A stretch of DNA of 64,000 bases from Gordonia spumicola (GCF_009932475.1 NZ_BJOV01000005.1:744001-808000), one strand, 5' to 3'; positions 1 through 9,698 are shown, counted from the stretch's first letter. Notes: generated by a model not told the origin, from the letters alone. Numbers and translations: made by a program.

Positions 1-725
1 CTGATGCGGGCGCTCACTCGGCGGGCGTCGTCGACGGTGCACGCCGCGACTCCGTTGCCGCTCTCCATGATCGCCCGATGGAACAGGCCGTCCGCGCGTG
101 GTGACGCCAGGAGCGATGCCACGCTCATCGCGCCCGCGGACTCGCCCATGATCGTGACCTGCGACGGGTCGCCGCCGAACGCCGCGATGTTGTCCGCGAC
201 CCATTCGAGCGCGGCGATCTGGTCGAGCAGTCCACGGTTCTCGGGCGCGCCGTCCACCGATGCGAAGCCGGACGCGCCGAGGCGGTAGTTGACGCCGACG
301 AACACGACGCCGTCGCGGGCGAAGGAGTCGCCGCGGTAGATGCTGATGCGGTTGGCGCCGCGCGTGAACGCGCCGCCGTGTATCCAGACCACGACCGGGA
401 GGCCGGACGCGTCCACATCCGGTGTCCACACGTCCGCGTTCAGATACTCGGCGCCGGGTGCCGAGACGTTCTCCAGGATCGACCCGATCGGCTCGGGGTA
501 GGCGACCTGTGGGGCCGCGGGGCCGTGGTCGCGGGCGTCGCGCGGCTCGGTCCACGCGGTCGGAGGTTGCGGCGCAGCGACCGCGAGGCCGCCGATAGGC
601 GCTGCGGCGTAAGGGATCCCGAGGAAGGCGGCGACGGTCGAACCGTTGCTCGCGGGGGTGAATCGACCGCGGACGGGGCCGTACGCGGTCTCGACGACAG
701 GATGCTCGATTGAGGCGGAGGTCAC
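1..725 (-). CDS. carboxylesterase, type B family (3' end outside window)
   Basis: This is the N-terminal 241 residues of a type-B carboxylesterase/lipase, which hydrolyses carboxylic esters. The reading frame stays open to the window edge, so the C-terminal half with the catalytic acid and His is not visible. Seen: the family start pattern (GPVRG, then AFLGIPYAAAP), the oxyanion-hole HGGAF at residues 116-120, and the nucleophile elbow GESAG with Ser196. The start is taken as GTG at 725, since the frame has no better start and a purine-rich stretch lies upstream. No signal peptide is seen, so it is probably cytoplasmic. The substrate cannot be read from sequence. It lies downstream of the metal-regulator gene, separated by a large inverted repeat. 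Confidence 0.9.
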   Translation of the reverse strand, partial: MTSASIEHPVVETAYGPVRGRFTPASNGSTVAAFLGIPYAAAPIGGLAVAAPQPPTAWTEPRDARDHGPAAPQVAYPEPIGSILENVSAPGAEYLNADVWTPDVDASGLPVVVWIHGGAFTRGANRISIYRGDSFARDGVVFVGVNYRLGASGFASVDGAPENRGLLDQIAALEWVADNIAAFGGDPSQVTIMGESAGAMSVASLLASPRADGLFHRAIMESGNGVAACTVDDARRVSARI

Positions 726-768
726 ATCATGCACCCTATCCGCTTCGGGCTCGGTCAGGCGGCTTCGT

Positions 769-837
769 CAAACTCAGTACTCAGAAGGCCGACCGAGGGC
801 AATCTTCCCTCGGCGGTCGCTGTCGGTACTGAGTTTG
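769..837. repeat. nested inverted repeat between metal regulator and esterase
   Basis: A perfect 12-bp inverted repeat (CAAACTCAGTAC at 769-780, GTACTGAGTTTG at 826-837) encloses a second GC-rich stem (GACCGAGGG at 791-799 against CCCTCGG..GGTC at 807-818). Transcribed leftward it lies just after the regulator gene and before the esterase start. It could be a terminator, although no T-run follows, or a pair of operator half-sites. Confidence 0.55.
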
Positions 838-846
838 CCGAATGCG

Positions 847-1530
847 TCAGACGCGATCGAGGAAGATCGCTCGGGCCGCGATGTCGCCCAGATGGATCGG
901 CGCGCCGTCGTCGACGCAGACCGTCACGGTCCCCGCGAACGGCCGTTTCTCGGTCATCCGGACGCGGCAGTCGAGGGCGATGCCGATCTCCTCGAAGTAT
1001 CGCAGCATCTCCGGGTCGGAGTCGGAGATGCGGGTGATCATCCCCAGGTCGTCGACATCCAGATCCGCCAGCTGCAGCGACGCCGACGATGGGACCGTTC
1101 CGTTCGCGTCCGGGATCGGATCGCCGTGCGGGTCGCGTTTGGGGTGCCCGAGTTTCGCGTCGATCCGCGAGAGGAGGAGTTCGGACACGGCGTGCTCGAG
1201 GACCTCGGCGTCGGTGTGCACCTCGTCCCAGCCGTAGCCGAGTTCCCGGACGAGGAACGTCTCGAGGAGTCGATGGCGTCGGACCATGCCGACCGCCGCC
1301 GTCCGGCCCGACTCGGTGAGGGTCACCGCACCGTACGGGGCGTGGTCGACCAACTCCTGATCGGCGAGCTTCCGGATGCCCTCGGACGCCGTCGACGGTG
1401 ACACGCCCAGCTTCTCTGCCAGCAGTTTCGTGGTCACCTTCACATCCGACCACTCCTGGGTCGTCCAGATCACTTTCAGGTAGTCCTGCGTGACGGACGA
1501 GAGTTCGTCGACCGGTCGGGAGTCGGGCAT
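847..1530 (-). CDS. DtxR/MntR-family metal-dependent transcriptional regulator
   Basis: A metal-sensing repressor of the DtxR/IdeR/MntR family. Residues 1-70 form a winged-helix DNA-binding domain (VTQDYLKVIW, then LGVSPSTASEGIRKL as the recognition region). Residues 70-140 form the dimerisation and metal-binding domain, with the family signature of HRLLE, EVHTDAEVLEHAVSE and the HP...GDPIP loop. A C-terminal FeoA/SH3-like part follows. The start is ATG at 1530, preceded by an AAGG ribosome site; a GTG at 1548 is possible. It is divergent from ribF, an arrangement matching the mycobacterial sirR-ribF locus. The metal (Mn or Fe) is not settled by sequence; the overall pattern looks more MntR/SirR-like than IdeR-like. 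Confidence 0.88.
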   Translation of the reverse strand: MPDSRPVDELSSVTQDYLKVIWTTQEWSDVKVTTKLLAEKLGVSPSTASEGIRKLADQELVDHAPYGAVTLTESGRTAAVGMVRRHRLLETFLVRELGYGWDEVHTDAEVLEHAVSELLLSRIDAKLGHPKRDPHGDPIPDANGTVPSSASLQLADLDVDDLGMITRISDSDPEMLRYFEEIGIALDCRVRMTEKRPFAGTVTVCVDDGAPIHLGDIAARAIFLDRV

Positions 1531-1577
1531 GAGTAGAACCTTACCCACCGGCCACTGCCTGGTCCGCGTTCGAGTCG

Positions 1578-1583
1578 TACTGT
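1578..1583 (+). promoter_or_regulatory. -10 box TACTGT, leaderless ribF transcript
   Basis: TACTGT fits the actinobacterial TANNNT -10 pattern and ends 6 bases before the ribF GTG. The mRNA probably starts at the start codon, and no ribosome site is present. Confidence 0.5.
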
Positions 1584-1589
1584 AGAGCC

Positions 1590-2549
1590 GTGTTGCGTTG
1601 GCGAGGTTTGGACGAGGTCCCTGCCGGATGGGGTCGCTGTGTGGTGACCATCGGCGTATTCGACGGCATTCACCGGGGGCATGCCCAACTGGTGAACGCG
1701 GCGACCCGGGCGGCCGCTGAGCGCGGCGTTCCCGCGGTGCTGATGACGTTCGATCCCCACCCGTCCGAGGTGGTCAGGCCGGGCAGCCATCCACCCCAGC
1801 TGTCGACGCTGCGTCGGCGAGCCGACCTCGCCGAGGAGATGGGCGTCGACGTGTTCTGCGTCATCCCGTTCACGCCGACGGTGGCGGCGCAGTCTCCGGA
1901 GGAGTTCGTCCACGAGGTGCTCGTGGAGCAACTCCACGCCGCCGAGGTGATCGTCGGCGACAACTTCACGTTCGGTCACAAGGCGCTCGGCGACGTGCCG
2001 AAGCTCCGCGAGCTCGGACAGCGGTTCGGCTTCGAGGTGACGGCGATGTCGCTGTTCGGCGAGCACGCCGTCACGTACTCGTCCACGTACATCCGTTCGT
2101 GCGTCGCGTCCGGTGACGTCGAACTCGCCGCCGAGGCGCTCGGCCGCCCGCACCGCGTCGAGGGCGTCGTCGTCCACGGGGAGAAGCGTGGACGAGACCT
2201 CGGCTATCCGACGGCCAACGTCTCGCCGCCCGAACACGCCGCGATCCCCGCTGACGGCGTGTACGCCGCCTGGTTCACCGTCCTCGGCGACAAGGAGGCC
2301 GACGACATCCGGATCGGCGAACGGTACGCGGCGTCGGTGTCGGTCGGAACCAACCCGACCTTCTCCGGGCGCAATCGCACCATCGAGGCGTACGTCCTCG
2401 ACGTCGATGCCGACCTCTACGGTCAGCACGTCGCGGTGGACTTCGTCAGTCGGCTGCGCGGGATGGAGTCGTACGACGGCGTCGACGCGTTGATCGCGGC
2501 GATCGCCGCCGACGTCGACAACACCCGGACCATCCTGTCGGGCGAGTGA
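1590..2549 (+). CDS. ribF: bifunctional riboflavin kinase / FAD synthetase
   Basis: Phosphorylates riboflavin to FMN and adenylates FMN to FAD in the cytoplasm. The N-terminal nucleotidyltransferase half (about 1-180) carries GVFDGIHRGH, the HxGH adenylyltransferase motif, and the FVGDNFTFG-like segment VGDNFTFGHK. The C-terminal kinase half (about 185-319) carries GEKRGRDLGYPTAN and a late PTFSGRNRTIEAYVLD stretch. At 319 residues it is full length for the family. The start is GTG at 1590, which puts a leaderless TSS six bases after a -10 box and gives the usual actinobacterial start LRWRGLDEVP. rpsO and pnp follow on the same strand. Confidence 0.97.
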   Translation: MLRWRGLDEVPAGWGRCVVTIGVFDGIHRGHAQLVNAATRAAAERGVPAVLMTFDPHPSEVVRPGSHPPQLSTLRRRADLAEEMGVDVFCVIPFTPTVAAQSPEEFVHEVLVEQLHAAEVIVGDNFTFGHKALGDVPKLRELGQRFGFEVTAMSLFGEHAVTYSSTYIRSCVASGDVELAAEALGRPHRVEGVVVHGEKRGRDLGYPTANVSPPEHAAIPADGVYAAWFTVLGDKEADDIRIGERYAASVSVGTNPTFSGRNRTIEAYVLDVDADLYGQHVAVDFVSRLRGMESYDGVDALIAAIAADVDNTRTILSGE

Positions 2550-2602
2550 GCGGACCTGCCGTCGACGGTTGAGGCGATTCCTCGGTTCGTCGGACGTCCT
2601 GG

Positions 2603-2608
2603 TAACAT
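2603..2608 (+). promoter_or_regulatory. candidate -10 box for rpsO
   Basis: TAACAT lies in the 149-bp gap between ribF and rpsO, about 90 bases before the rpsO ATG. It matches TANNNT, but no clear -35 box is seen. This would leave a leader of about 80 nt, a possible place for S15 autoregulation. Confidence 0.4.
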
Positions 2609-2698
2609 TCATCGCTGGTGTCGGCTGCGGTCCGTGGCGGCGCACCGTCCGCCCGGTGGCGGAACCTGGAACACGGAACTGGAACAAGGAGACCTCTC

Positions 2699-2968
2699 AT
2701 GGCATTGACCGCCGCAGAGAAGAAGACCATCCTCGCCGAGTACGGCGTGCACGAGACCGACACCGGTTCGCCGGAGGCTCAGGTCGCACTGCTGACCAAG
2801 CGCATCAAGGACCTCACCGAGCACCTCAAGCAGCACAAGCACGATCACCACAGCCGTCGTGGTCTGCTCCTGCTCGTCGGTCGCCGTCGTCGTCTGCTGA
2901 AGTACTTGGCAAGCGTCGACATCGCGCGCTACCGCTCGCTGATCGAGCGTCTCGGTCTGCGTCGCTGA
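2699..2968 (+). CDS. rpsO: 30S ribosomal protein S15
   Basis: An 89-residue primary 16S rRNA-binding protein of the 30S platform. The whole family pattern is present: [31 protein letters not shown] and RRRRLLKYL near the end. ATG at 2699 follows AAGGAG at about 2688-2693 with good spacing. A very strong intrinsic terminator lies 14 bases after the stop. pnp follows, as in most bacteria, but here has its own promoter. Confidence 0.98.
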   Translation: MALTAAEKKTILAEYGVHETDTGSPEAQVALLTKRIKDLTEHLKQHKHDHHSRRGLLLLVGRRRRLLKYLASVDIARYRSLIERLGLRR

Positions 2969-2982
2969 CGCAGGACATTCCG

Positions 2983-3027
2983 GCTTCGAGGCCGCGACCC
3001 GCACGGGTCGCGGCCTCGAAGCGTTTT
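2983..3027 (+). terminator. rho-independent terminator after rpsO
   Basis: A perfect 18-bp stem (2983-3000 against 3005-3022) with a GCAC loop, followed by GTTTTG. It should separate rpsO from pnp transcription. Confidence 0.9.
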
Positions 3028-3042
3028 GTGCAGGGCGAATGC

Positions 3043-3315
3043 TAGAATGACCGTGCGATGAGGTGCCTGTACAACGGCATGCCGGTCGTGTCACGTCAGA
3101 TCGGTCCTCGGTAGTGGCTGTCGGAGCTCGGATGTTCCGGCCGCTTCGATCGATGGCCGTCTACTCACAGCGCGAGTGCGCTGTCCGCGACCGTACGGCC
3201 GTTCCCAGTCTCTTCATCACGGTGGATCCGCCGCGGCACGATGCTGCGCCGGGTCCGCAACCGCATATCCGCCGCACGTGGATCGTGACGGCACAAACAA
3301 AGGGAAATCCACTTC
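3043..3315 (+). promoter_or_regulatory. pnp promoter and long structured 5' leader
   Basis: An extended -10 element, TGC directly before TAGAAT (3043-3048), is the best promoter in this gap. It would give a leader of about 260 nt before pnp. The leader holds small hairpins, for example CAGCGC/GCGCTG at 3168-3183 and CGGCC/GGCCG just upstream, and an AAGGGA ribosome site before the ATG. Together with the rpsO terminator this accounts for the 347-base stretch without a gene. Autoregulation through a leader hairpin is known for E. coli pnp; for this leader it is only inference. Confidence 0.5.
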
Positions 3316-5583
3316 ATGACTGATGTCATCAACGACGACTTCGACGATTCGATCACCGAAGTCTCCGCCGTCATCGACAACGGCTCGTTCGGCACCCGGA
3401 CCATCCGTTTCGAGACCGGCCGCCTCGCGCTGCAGGCCGCGGGCTCGGTCGTCGCGTACCTCGACGAGGGCACGATGATCCTCTCGACGACCACCGCCTC
3501 GAAGTCGCCGAAGGATCACTTCGACTTCTTCCCGCTGACCGTCGACGTCGAAGAGCGCATGTACGCCGCCGGCCGCATCCCCGGATCGTTCTTCCGCCGC
3601 GAGGGACGCCCGTCGACCGACGCCATCCTCACCTGCCGCCTGATCGACCGTCCGCTGCGTCCGTCGTTCGTCGACGGTCTCCGCAACGAGATCCAGGTGG
3701 TCGAGACCATCCTGTCGCTCGACCCCAACGACCTCTACGACGTCGTCGCGATCAACGCCGCGTCCGCGTCCACCCAGATCGCCGGACTCCCGTTCTCGGG
3801 CCCCGTCGGCGGTGTCCGCGTCGCCCTCATTCCGACCGATGAGAACAAGGCAGGCCAGTGGGTCGCGTTCCCGACCGTCGAGCAACTCGAGGGCGCCGTG
3901 TTCGACATGGTCGTCGCGGGCCGCATCGTCGGCGGCGAAGGTGCGAACGCCGACGTCGCGATCATGATGGTCGAGGCAGAGGCCACCGACAACGTCCTCG
4001 AGCTCATCGCCGGTGGCGCCCAGGCGCCGAACGAAGCCGTCGTCGCCGAGGGTCTCGAGGCCGCCAAGCCGTTCATCGCAGCCCTGTGCGAGGCGCAGAA
4101 GCAGCTCGCCGCGGCCGCCGCCAAGGAGACCCGCGACTTCCCGCTGTTCCCCGCATACCAGGACGACGTCTTCGACGCCGTCTCGGAGTTCGCCTCGGCC
4201 CGCCTCGGCGACGCCCTCGCGATCGCGGGCAAGCAGGAGCGCGACAACGCGACCGACGCCCTCAAGGCCGACGTCCTCGCCGAGCTCGGCGACCGCTTCG
4301 AGGGCCGCGAAGGCCAGATCGGCGCGGCGTACCGCTCGCTGACCAAGAAGCTCGTCCGTCAGCGCATCCTCACCGACCACTTCCGCATCGACGGCCGCGG
4401 CATCACCGACATCCGCGCACTCTCGGCGGAGATCGGCATCATCCCGCGTGCACACGGCAGCGCCCTGTTCGAGCGCGGCGAGACCCAGATCATGGGCGTC
4501 ACCACCCTCGACATGGTCAAGATGGCTCAGCAGGTCGACTCGCTCGGCCCCGAGACCAGCAAGCGCTACATGCACCACTACAACTTCCCGCCGTACTCGA
4601 CCGGTGAGACCGGCCGTGTCGGTTCGCCGAAGCGTCGCGAGATCGGTCACGGCGCACTCGCCGAGCGCGCGCTCGTGCCGGTGCTGCCGAGCGTCGAGGA
4701 GTTCCCGTACGCGATCCGCCAGGTGTCCGAGGCCCTCGGCTCCAACGGTTCGACGTCGATGGGCTCGGTCTGTGCGTCGACGATCTCGCTGCTCAACGCG
4801 GGCGTCCCGCTGAAGGCTCCGGTCGCGGGCATTGCGATGGGTCTCGTCTCCGACGAGGTCACCATCGACGGCAAGACCGAGACCCGCTACGTCGCCCTCA
4901 CCGACATCCTCGGTGCGGAGGACGCGTTCGGCGACATGGACTTCAAGGTCGCAGGCACCAAGGACTTCGTGACCGCCCTGCAGCTCGACACCAAGCTCGA
5001 CGGCATCCCCTCGAAGGTTCTCGCCGGTGCGCTGAGCCAGGCCAAGCAGGCGCGCCTCACCATCCTCGACGTCCTCGCCGAGGCCATCGACGAGCCCGAC
5101 GAGATGAGCCCGTACGCGCCGCGGATCACCACGATCAAGATCCCGATGGACAAGATCGGCGAGCTGATCGGCCCCAAGGGCAAGACGATCAACGGCATCA
5201 CGGAGGAGACCGGAGCCAACATCTCGATCGAGGACGACGGCACCGTGTTCATCGGCGCCGCCGACGGCCCGTCCGCTCAGGCCGCGATCGACAAGGTCAA
5301 CGCCATCGCCAACCCGCAGCTGCCGAAGGTCGGCGAGCGCTTCCTGGGCACCGTCGTCAAGACGGCCGCGTTCGGCGCCTTCGTCTCGCTGCTCCCGGGC
5401 CGCGACGGCCTCGTCCACATCTCGAAGCTGGGCAACGGCAAGCGCATCGGCAAGGTGGAGGACGTGGTCAAGGTGGGCGACAAGCTCCAGGTCGAGATCG
5501 CCGACATCGACGAGCGCGGCAAGATCAGCCTCGTCCCCGTGCGTGACGACGCCGACAAGGCGGAGGAGAAGGCTGACGCCTGA
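3316..5583 (+). CDS. pnp: polyribonucleotide nucleotidyltransferase (PNPase)
   Basis: A 3'-to-5' phosphorolytic exoribonuclease that also adds nucleotides to RNA. It has two RNase PH-like core domains (about 15-250 and 350-580) joined by an alpha-helical linker. The KH domain follows with the [10 protein letters not shown] loop near residue 617, then an S1 domain ([28 protein letters not shown]) ending in a charged tail. At 755 residues it is full length for actinobacterial GpsI/PNPase. ATG at 3316 has an AAGGGA site upstream. A strong hairpin follows the stop and faces the convergent ceramidase gene. Confidence 0.98.
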   Translation: MTDVINDDFDDSITEVSAVIDNGSFGTRTIRFETGRLALQAAGSVVAYLDEGTMILSTTTASKSPKDHFDFFPLTVDVEERMYAAGRIPGSFFRREGRPSTDAILTCRLIDRPLRPSFVDGLRNEIQVVETILSLDPNDLYDVVAINAASASTQIAGLPFSGPVGGVRVALIPTDENKAGQWVAFPTVEQLEGAVFDMVVAGRIVGGEGANADVAIMMVEAEATDNVLELIAGGAQAPNEAVVAEGLEAAKPFIAALCEAQKQLAAAAAKETRDFPLFPAYQDDVFDAVSEFASARLGDALAIAGKQERDNATDALKADVLAELGDRFEGREGQIGAAYRSLTKKLVRQRILTDHFRIDGRGITDIRALSAEIGIIPRAHGSALFERGETQIMGVTTLDMVKMAQQVDSLGPETSKRYMHHYNFPPYSTGETGRVGSPKRREIGHGALAERALVPVLPSVEEFPYAIRQVSEALGSNGSTSMGSVCASTISLLNAGVPLKAPVAGIAMGLVSDEVTIDGKTETRYVALTDILGAEDAFGDMDFKVAGTKDFVTALQLDTKLDGIPSKVLAGALSQAKQARLTILDVLAEAIDEPDEMSPYAPRITTIKIPMDKIGELIGPKGKTINGITEETGANISIEDDGTVFIGAADGPSAQAAIDKVNAIANPQLPKVGERFLGTVVKTAAFGAFVSLLPGRDGLVHISKLGNGKRIGKVEDVVKVGDKLQVEIADIDERGKISLVPVRDDADKAEEKADA

Positions 5584-5600
5584 TCCCCACTGATCGACGA

Positions 5601-5638
5601 GAATCGGCCCCCGACACGTGAGTGTCGGGGGCCGATTC
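5601..5638. terminator. bidirectional terminator between pnp and ceramidase gene
   Basis: A perfect 17-bp stem (5601-5617 against 5622-5638) with a GTGA loop, set between the 3' ends of two convergent genes. There is no long T-run on either side. Confidence 0.85.
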
Positions 5639-5660
5639 CGTCTCTTGGGCGGGGAGCGGT

Positions 5661-7727
5661 TCAGCCGACCTTGATGCGGCCGGTGGTGCCGGTGATCTCG
5701 CGCAGGGCGCCCGATCCGGACTTCACGTCGCCGTAGTAGCGGATACGGTAGTCGCCCGCGGGCGTATTGCGAGGGATGTGCCACGAGACCGTCACCTTGG
5801 ACGCCGACGCACTGCCGCCGGGGCGGACCCACGTCAACTCGGTCGACTCGTGATCGTCGTTGTAGGCGACGGTCCAGCCGGTGCCGGTGAACTTCTCGAC
5901 CGCGAAGTATCCCTTGGTGCCCTTGCCTCGACGGATCTTGTTGGTCGGGAAGGCTCCGCAGAAGCTGGCGGCGACGGTGGTGCCGACCTTGGCTGTCGAC
6001 GGGACCTTCGAGACCACTTGACCGAACTTGTAGCCGGGCATCGGGGTGTCGGCGGGCTGGCCGCCGAGCAGGTCGGGCTGCAGATCGTCGCGGTTGGCGG
6101 GGCGGACGCCCGCGGGTTTACGCGACCCGGCGGCCATCGTGCGCGCCATCGAGTGGAACTCCTGCATGTAGGCGCACAGCGTCCAGCGTCCGAACAGGCT
6201 CTCGCCGCCCTCGTACTGCTGAGCCACGTACTCCTCGGGGGTGACCGTGTACTGGCTGTAGCCGTTGGAGTAGCCCTGCAGCAGGACGTTCTCCAACGGC
6301 ATGTTCATGGCGTCGGCGACGAGCCTGCGGATGCGCAGACCCGCGATGATCGTCGTCTCCGACGGCATCGCGGCGAGCACGAGATCGCCGATGCGGATCA
6401 TCTGGATCGGCAGCCGCTGTTCGATCCACGGGCGCGGCGGCAGCAGCCCGAGGGGGAACAGGTCGGCCTTGGGGGCCTGGACGTCGACCATCCACGGTTC
6501 CGGAGTGGGGACCTTGCCCGCGCCGAGCGCCATCGCGAACTCGTTGCGCATGCCCTCGTGCAGGATGGACAACTGGCTGCGGTTGTTGTCCTCCATGCTG
6601 GTGGCCGCGGCGGCCATGCCCATGATGGCGGGGGAGGTGCGGGTCGACTTCCCGTTGGGGGTGTAGTGCCCGGAGATGTGCATGTCGTGCAGATTCAGGT
6701 AGCGCGAGGCCGTGTAGACGCCGCCCTTGCTCATCGCGCGGGCACCGGCGAGGGCGCGCTGCCCCGCCTCGTCCTGGCGGCGTCCGATCAGGATCCGGTT
6801 GGTGCGGTGGTCCTCGGTCGGGCCGCCGGGATTCATCTTGCGCAGCCACAGGTTCGGCGTCATGTCGCCCGCATTGGTCTGGGCGTGGGCGGCGACGAGA
6901 CCGTCGGTGCGCTGCTCGGCGAGGTACGCCGCGTAGCCCTTGTTGTCCGGCCCGATCTGGAAGTTGTTGTCGGTCAGGGACGTGCCGTGCGTGGCGAACC
7001 AGGTGATCTCGCCGATGGTGGTGCCGCCCTGGCGGAGCCGGATCGCGGTGACCTGCGGGTCGATGTGCTGTGGGAAGTGGCGGCGGTCGTCGGCCGGGTT
7101 GAGGCTGAACGCAGGCATCGACCGGTTGGCGCTGGCGTCGTGGAGTTCGTCGTGGCCGAGCTCCACGGTGCCGGGTGCGAGACTGCGGTGAGCCTCGTCG
7201 ACGGCGTCGAGCAGGCCCGCGATCTCGGCCTGCAGCGAGTTGTGCCGATGGCCCATCGCGGCGAGGACGTACGCGTAGTCCCACGAGGTGCCGCCGCACG
7301 AATTGTGGTTGTGCGTGGCGTTGATGTTCACGTTGTGGACGTTGTACGTGTCGCCGTACTTCTTCGACAGCGCGGACAGCAGCAGGTTGTGGTGCGAGGT
7401 GAACACGCACGCGATGTCGGCGGTGATGAACAGGACACGCTGTCCGGAAACGGCGTCGGCGATGATGAACGCGCGCGCCCAGGTGCGCTGCAGCATCCCC
7501 TTGGCGACCTGTTCGGCGTCGGAGTAGCCCATCATGCCCTGACCCGCGATCGCGCCGGTCATGTCGCCCTTGCCCGCGCCGACCAGATAGCCGTTCGACG
7601 ACGTCCCGTCCGCGCGTGCGGCGCCCGCCTGATCGAAGGAGGCTCCGCCGAGAGCGGCGGTCGCGGCCGTCGCGGTGGCGCCGATGGCGGCGGCCTGCAG
7701 GACGGAGCGGCGAGAGATGTCGGACAT
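5661..7727 (-). CDS. neutral/alkaline ceramidase family protein, Tat-exported
   Basis: A homologue of neutral ceramidase, a zinc amidase that splits ceramide into sphingosine and fatty acid. It is 688 residues from ATG 7727, behind AGGAG. The N-terminus has a twin-arginine signal (SRRSVLQAAA, then an Ala-rich stretch to about residue 38), so it should be exported folded. Family motifs seen: NINATHNHN (His139, His141), NRSMPAFSLNP, WFATHGTS (His247), MPSETT, and the long GYSNGYSQYTVTPEEY segment. The family hexapeptide GDVSPN is GDMTPN here (289-292 region), so the catalytic Ser is a Thr (Thr290). This may keep activity or shift it. A C-terminal immunoglobulin-like domain is present. It stands alone and converges with pnp. 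Confidence 0.9.
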   Translation of the reverse strand: MSDISRRSVLQAAAIGATATAATAALGGASFDQAGAARADGTSSNGYLVGAGKGDMTGAIAGQGMMGYSDAEQVAKGMLQRTWARAFIIADAVSGQRVLFITADIACVFTSHHNLLLSALSKKYGDTYNVHNVNINATHNHNSCGGTSWDYAYVLAAMGHRHNSLQAEIAGLLDAVDEAHRSLAPGTVELGHDELHDASANRSMPAFSLNPADDRRHFPQHIDPQVTAIRLRQGGTTIGEITWFATHGTSLTDNNFQIGPDNKGYAAYLAEQRTDGLVAAHAQTNAGDMTPNLWLRKMNPGGPTEDHRTNRILIGRRQDEAGQRALAGARAMSKGGVYTASRYLNLHDMHISGHYTPNGKSTRTSPAIMGMAAAATSMEDNNRSQLSILHEGMRNEFAMALGAGKVPTPEPWMVDVQAPKADLFPLGLLPPRPWIEQRLPIQMIRIGDLVLAAMPSETTIIAGLRIRRLVADAMNMPLENVLLQGYSNGYSQYTVTPEEYVAQQYEGGESLFGRWTLCAYMQEFHSMARTMAAGSRKPAGVRPANRDDLQPDLLGGQPADTPMPGYKFGQVVSKVPSTAKVGTTVAASFCGAFPTNKIRRGKGTKGYFAVEKFTGTGWTVAYNDDHESTELTWVRPGGSASASKVTVSWHIPRNTPAGDYRIRYYGDVKSGSGALREITGTTGRIKVG

Positions 7728-7771
7728 GAGTCTCCTCAAGGTGAAACGCGTTGTAGTCATGCGATTCTGTG

Positions 7772-7800
7772 ACCCTAGCCTCATTCGATCAATCGATCAA
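7772..7800 (-). promoter_or_regulatory. ceramidase promoter with overlapping tandem octamer
   Basis: Read on the minus strand, TTGATC (7795-7800) and TAGGGT (7772-7777) are separated by exactly 17 bases, a good -35/-10 pair. The -35 box overlaps two back-to-back copies of TCGATCAA (plus strand, 7785-7800), a candidate operator. Confidence 0.6.
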
Positions 7801-7834
7801 CAATCCTCGTCGAATGTCGTCGCGGGTCTGCTTC

Positions 7835-8626
<792 letters not shown>

Positions 8627-8629
8627 GAC

Positions 8630-9109
8630 GTGGCCGCCCGCAAGCCGGACCCCCGGCCGATCGTGCTGATGATCGGTTTCCTCGTGGTCGCCATGTGCGT
8701 CTACTTCGTGATCCTCGGACGCATGGCCGTGAACTTGATCGGCGAGGGGACCGCCGTCTCGATCGGTCTGGGCGTCGGCGTGTTCATCCTGCCGCTGTTG
8801 GGCGTGTGGATGATCGTGTCGACCCTGCGCTCGGGCATCGAGCATCAGCGCATGGCCGCCGCCGTCGGAGACCTCGGGCGAGAACTCGACGTCGACGATC
8901 TGCCGCGTCGTCCGTCTGGACGCATCGAACGCGACGCGGCCGACGAACTGTTCGCCTCGGTGAAGGACGAGTGGGAGGCTGACCCGTCCGACTGGGTGAG
9001 CACCTACCGCATCGCGCGAGCGTACGACTACGCGGGCGACCGCTCCCGCGCCCGCGAGATGATGAAGCGCGCATCGAGTCAGTATCGGGCGGCTCGATCC
9101 GCTCCTTGA
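8630..9109 (+). CDS. two-helix membrane protein of unknown function
   Basis: A 159-residue protein starting at GTG 8630, directly after dapB and so probably co-transcribed. Two hydrophobic helices (about residues 11-31 and 41-62) sit at the N-terminus. They are followed by a hydrophilic cytoplasmic part with a TPR-like helical look (SDWVSTYRIARAYDYAGDRSRAREMMKRA). I recognise it only as a conserved actinobacterial hypothetical found next to dapB. No catalytic motif is visible. Confidence 0.75.
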   Translation: MAARKPDPRPIVLMIGFLVVAMCVYFVILGRMAVNLIGEGTAVSIGLGVGVFILPLLGVWMIVSTLRSGIEHQRMAAAVGDLGRELDVDDLPRRPSGRIERDAADELFASVKDEWEADPSDWVSTYRIARAYDYAGDRSRAREMMKRASSQYRAARSAP

Positions 9110-9150
9110 GCGAGCTTGCGAGTCGAAAGGCCGTCCGGCATCCTGACCCG

Positions 9151-9603
9151 ATGGCCCGTCTGCTGATCGTCCACCACACGCCGTCGCCGCACTGCCAGGC
9201 GATGTTCGAGTCGGTGATCGCCGGTGCGACCGACCCCGAGATCGACGGGGTCGACGTGGTTCGCCGTGCGGCGTTGTCGGTGTCGGCGAGCGACTTCCTC
9301 GACGCCGACGGGTACATCCTCGGGACTCCGGTGAACCTCGGCTACATCTCGGGCGCTCTCAAACACGCCTTCGATGTGGCGTACTACCAGATCCTCGACT
9401 CGACCCGAGGTCGGCCGTTCGGGTTGTACCTGCACGGCAACGAGGGCGCCGAGGGCGCGGTCACCGCGGTCGACCGGATCACCACGGGACTCGGCTGGGA
9501 CAAGGCGCACGAGTACGTGATCGCGTCGAACAAGCCTGACAAGGTCGATCTGGACGCATGCTGGGAGCTGGGTGCGACCGTTGCGGCCCGCTTGATGGGC
9601 TAG
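9151..9603 (+). CDS. flavodoxin-fold / NADPH-dependent FMN reductase family protein
   Basis: 150 residues with a flavodoxin-like fold: a first strand and phosphate loop (LLIVHHTPSPHCQAM), then a DADGYILGTPVNLGYISGALKHAFD segment typical of small flavoproteins that bind FMN, and a late GNEGAEGAVTAVDRI. ATG 9151 is chosen over an upstream in-frame ATG at 9106, because the latter adds a non-conserved Arg/His-rich stretch that overlaps the previous gene. Its redox partner is unknown. It may be co-transcribed with dapB. Confidence 0.78.
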   Translation: MARLLIVHHTPSPHCQAMFESVIAGATDPEIDGVDVVRRAALSVSASDFLDADGYILGTPVNLGYISGALKHAFDVAYYQILDSTRGRPFGLYLHGNEGAEGAVTAVDRITTGLGWDKAHEYVIASNKPDKVDLDACWELGATVAARLMG

Positions 9604-9698
9604 GGGACCCTAGTTCTCTGAATCGCCTGCCCGGCGATGTCCGTTGGGCTACAGTCTCACCAAGCAAAATATTTAATGCAGACTATATGGAGGCTGAC

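Noticed and set aside
3217-5832. 871-codon open frame on the minus strand opposite pnp
   Set aside because: It mirrors the third-position GC bias of pnp, is rich in Arg/Asp/Val/Leu without domain logic, and crosses the pnp-ceramidase terminator.
9664-9688. AT-rich run upstream of the SDR as an operator
   Set aside because: The half-palindrome around AAATATTT is imperfect and could simply be a low-structure leader; not enough to call a site.
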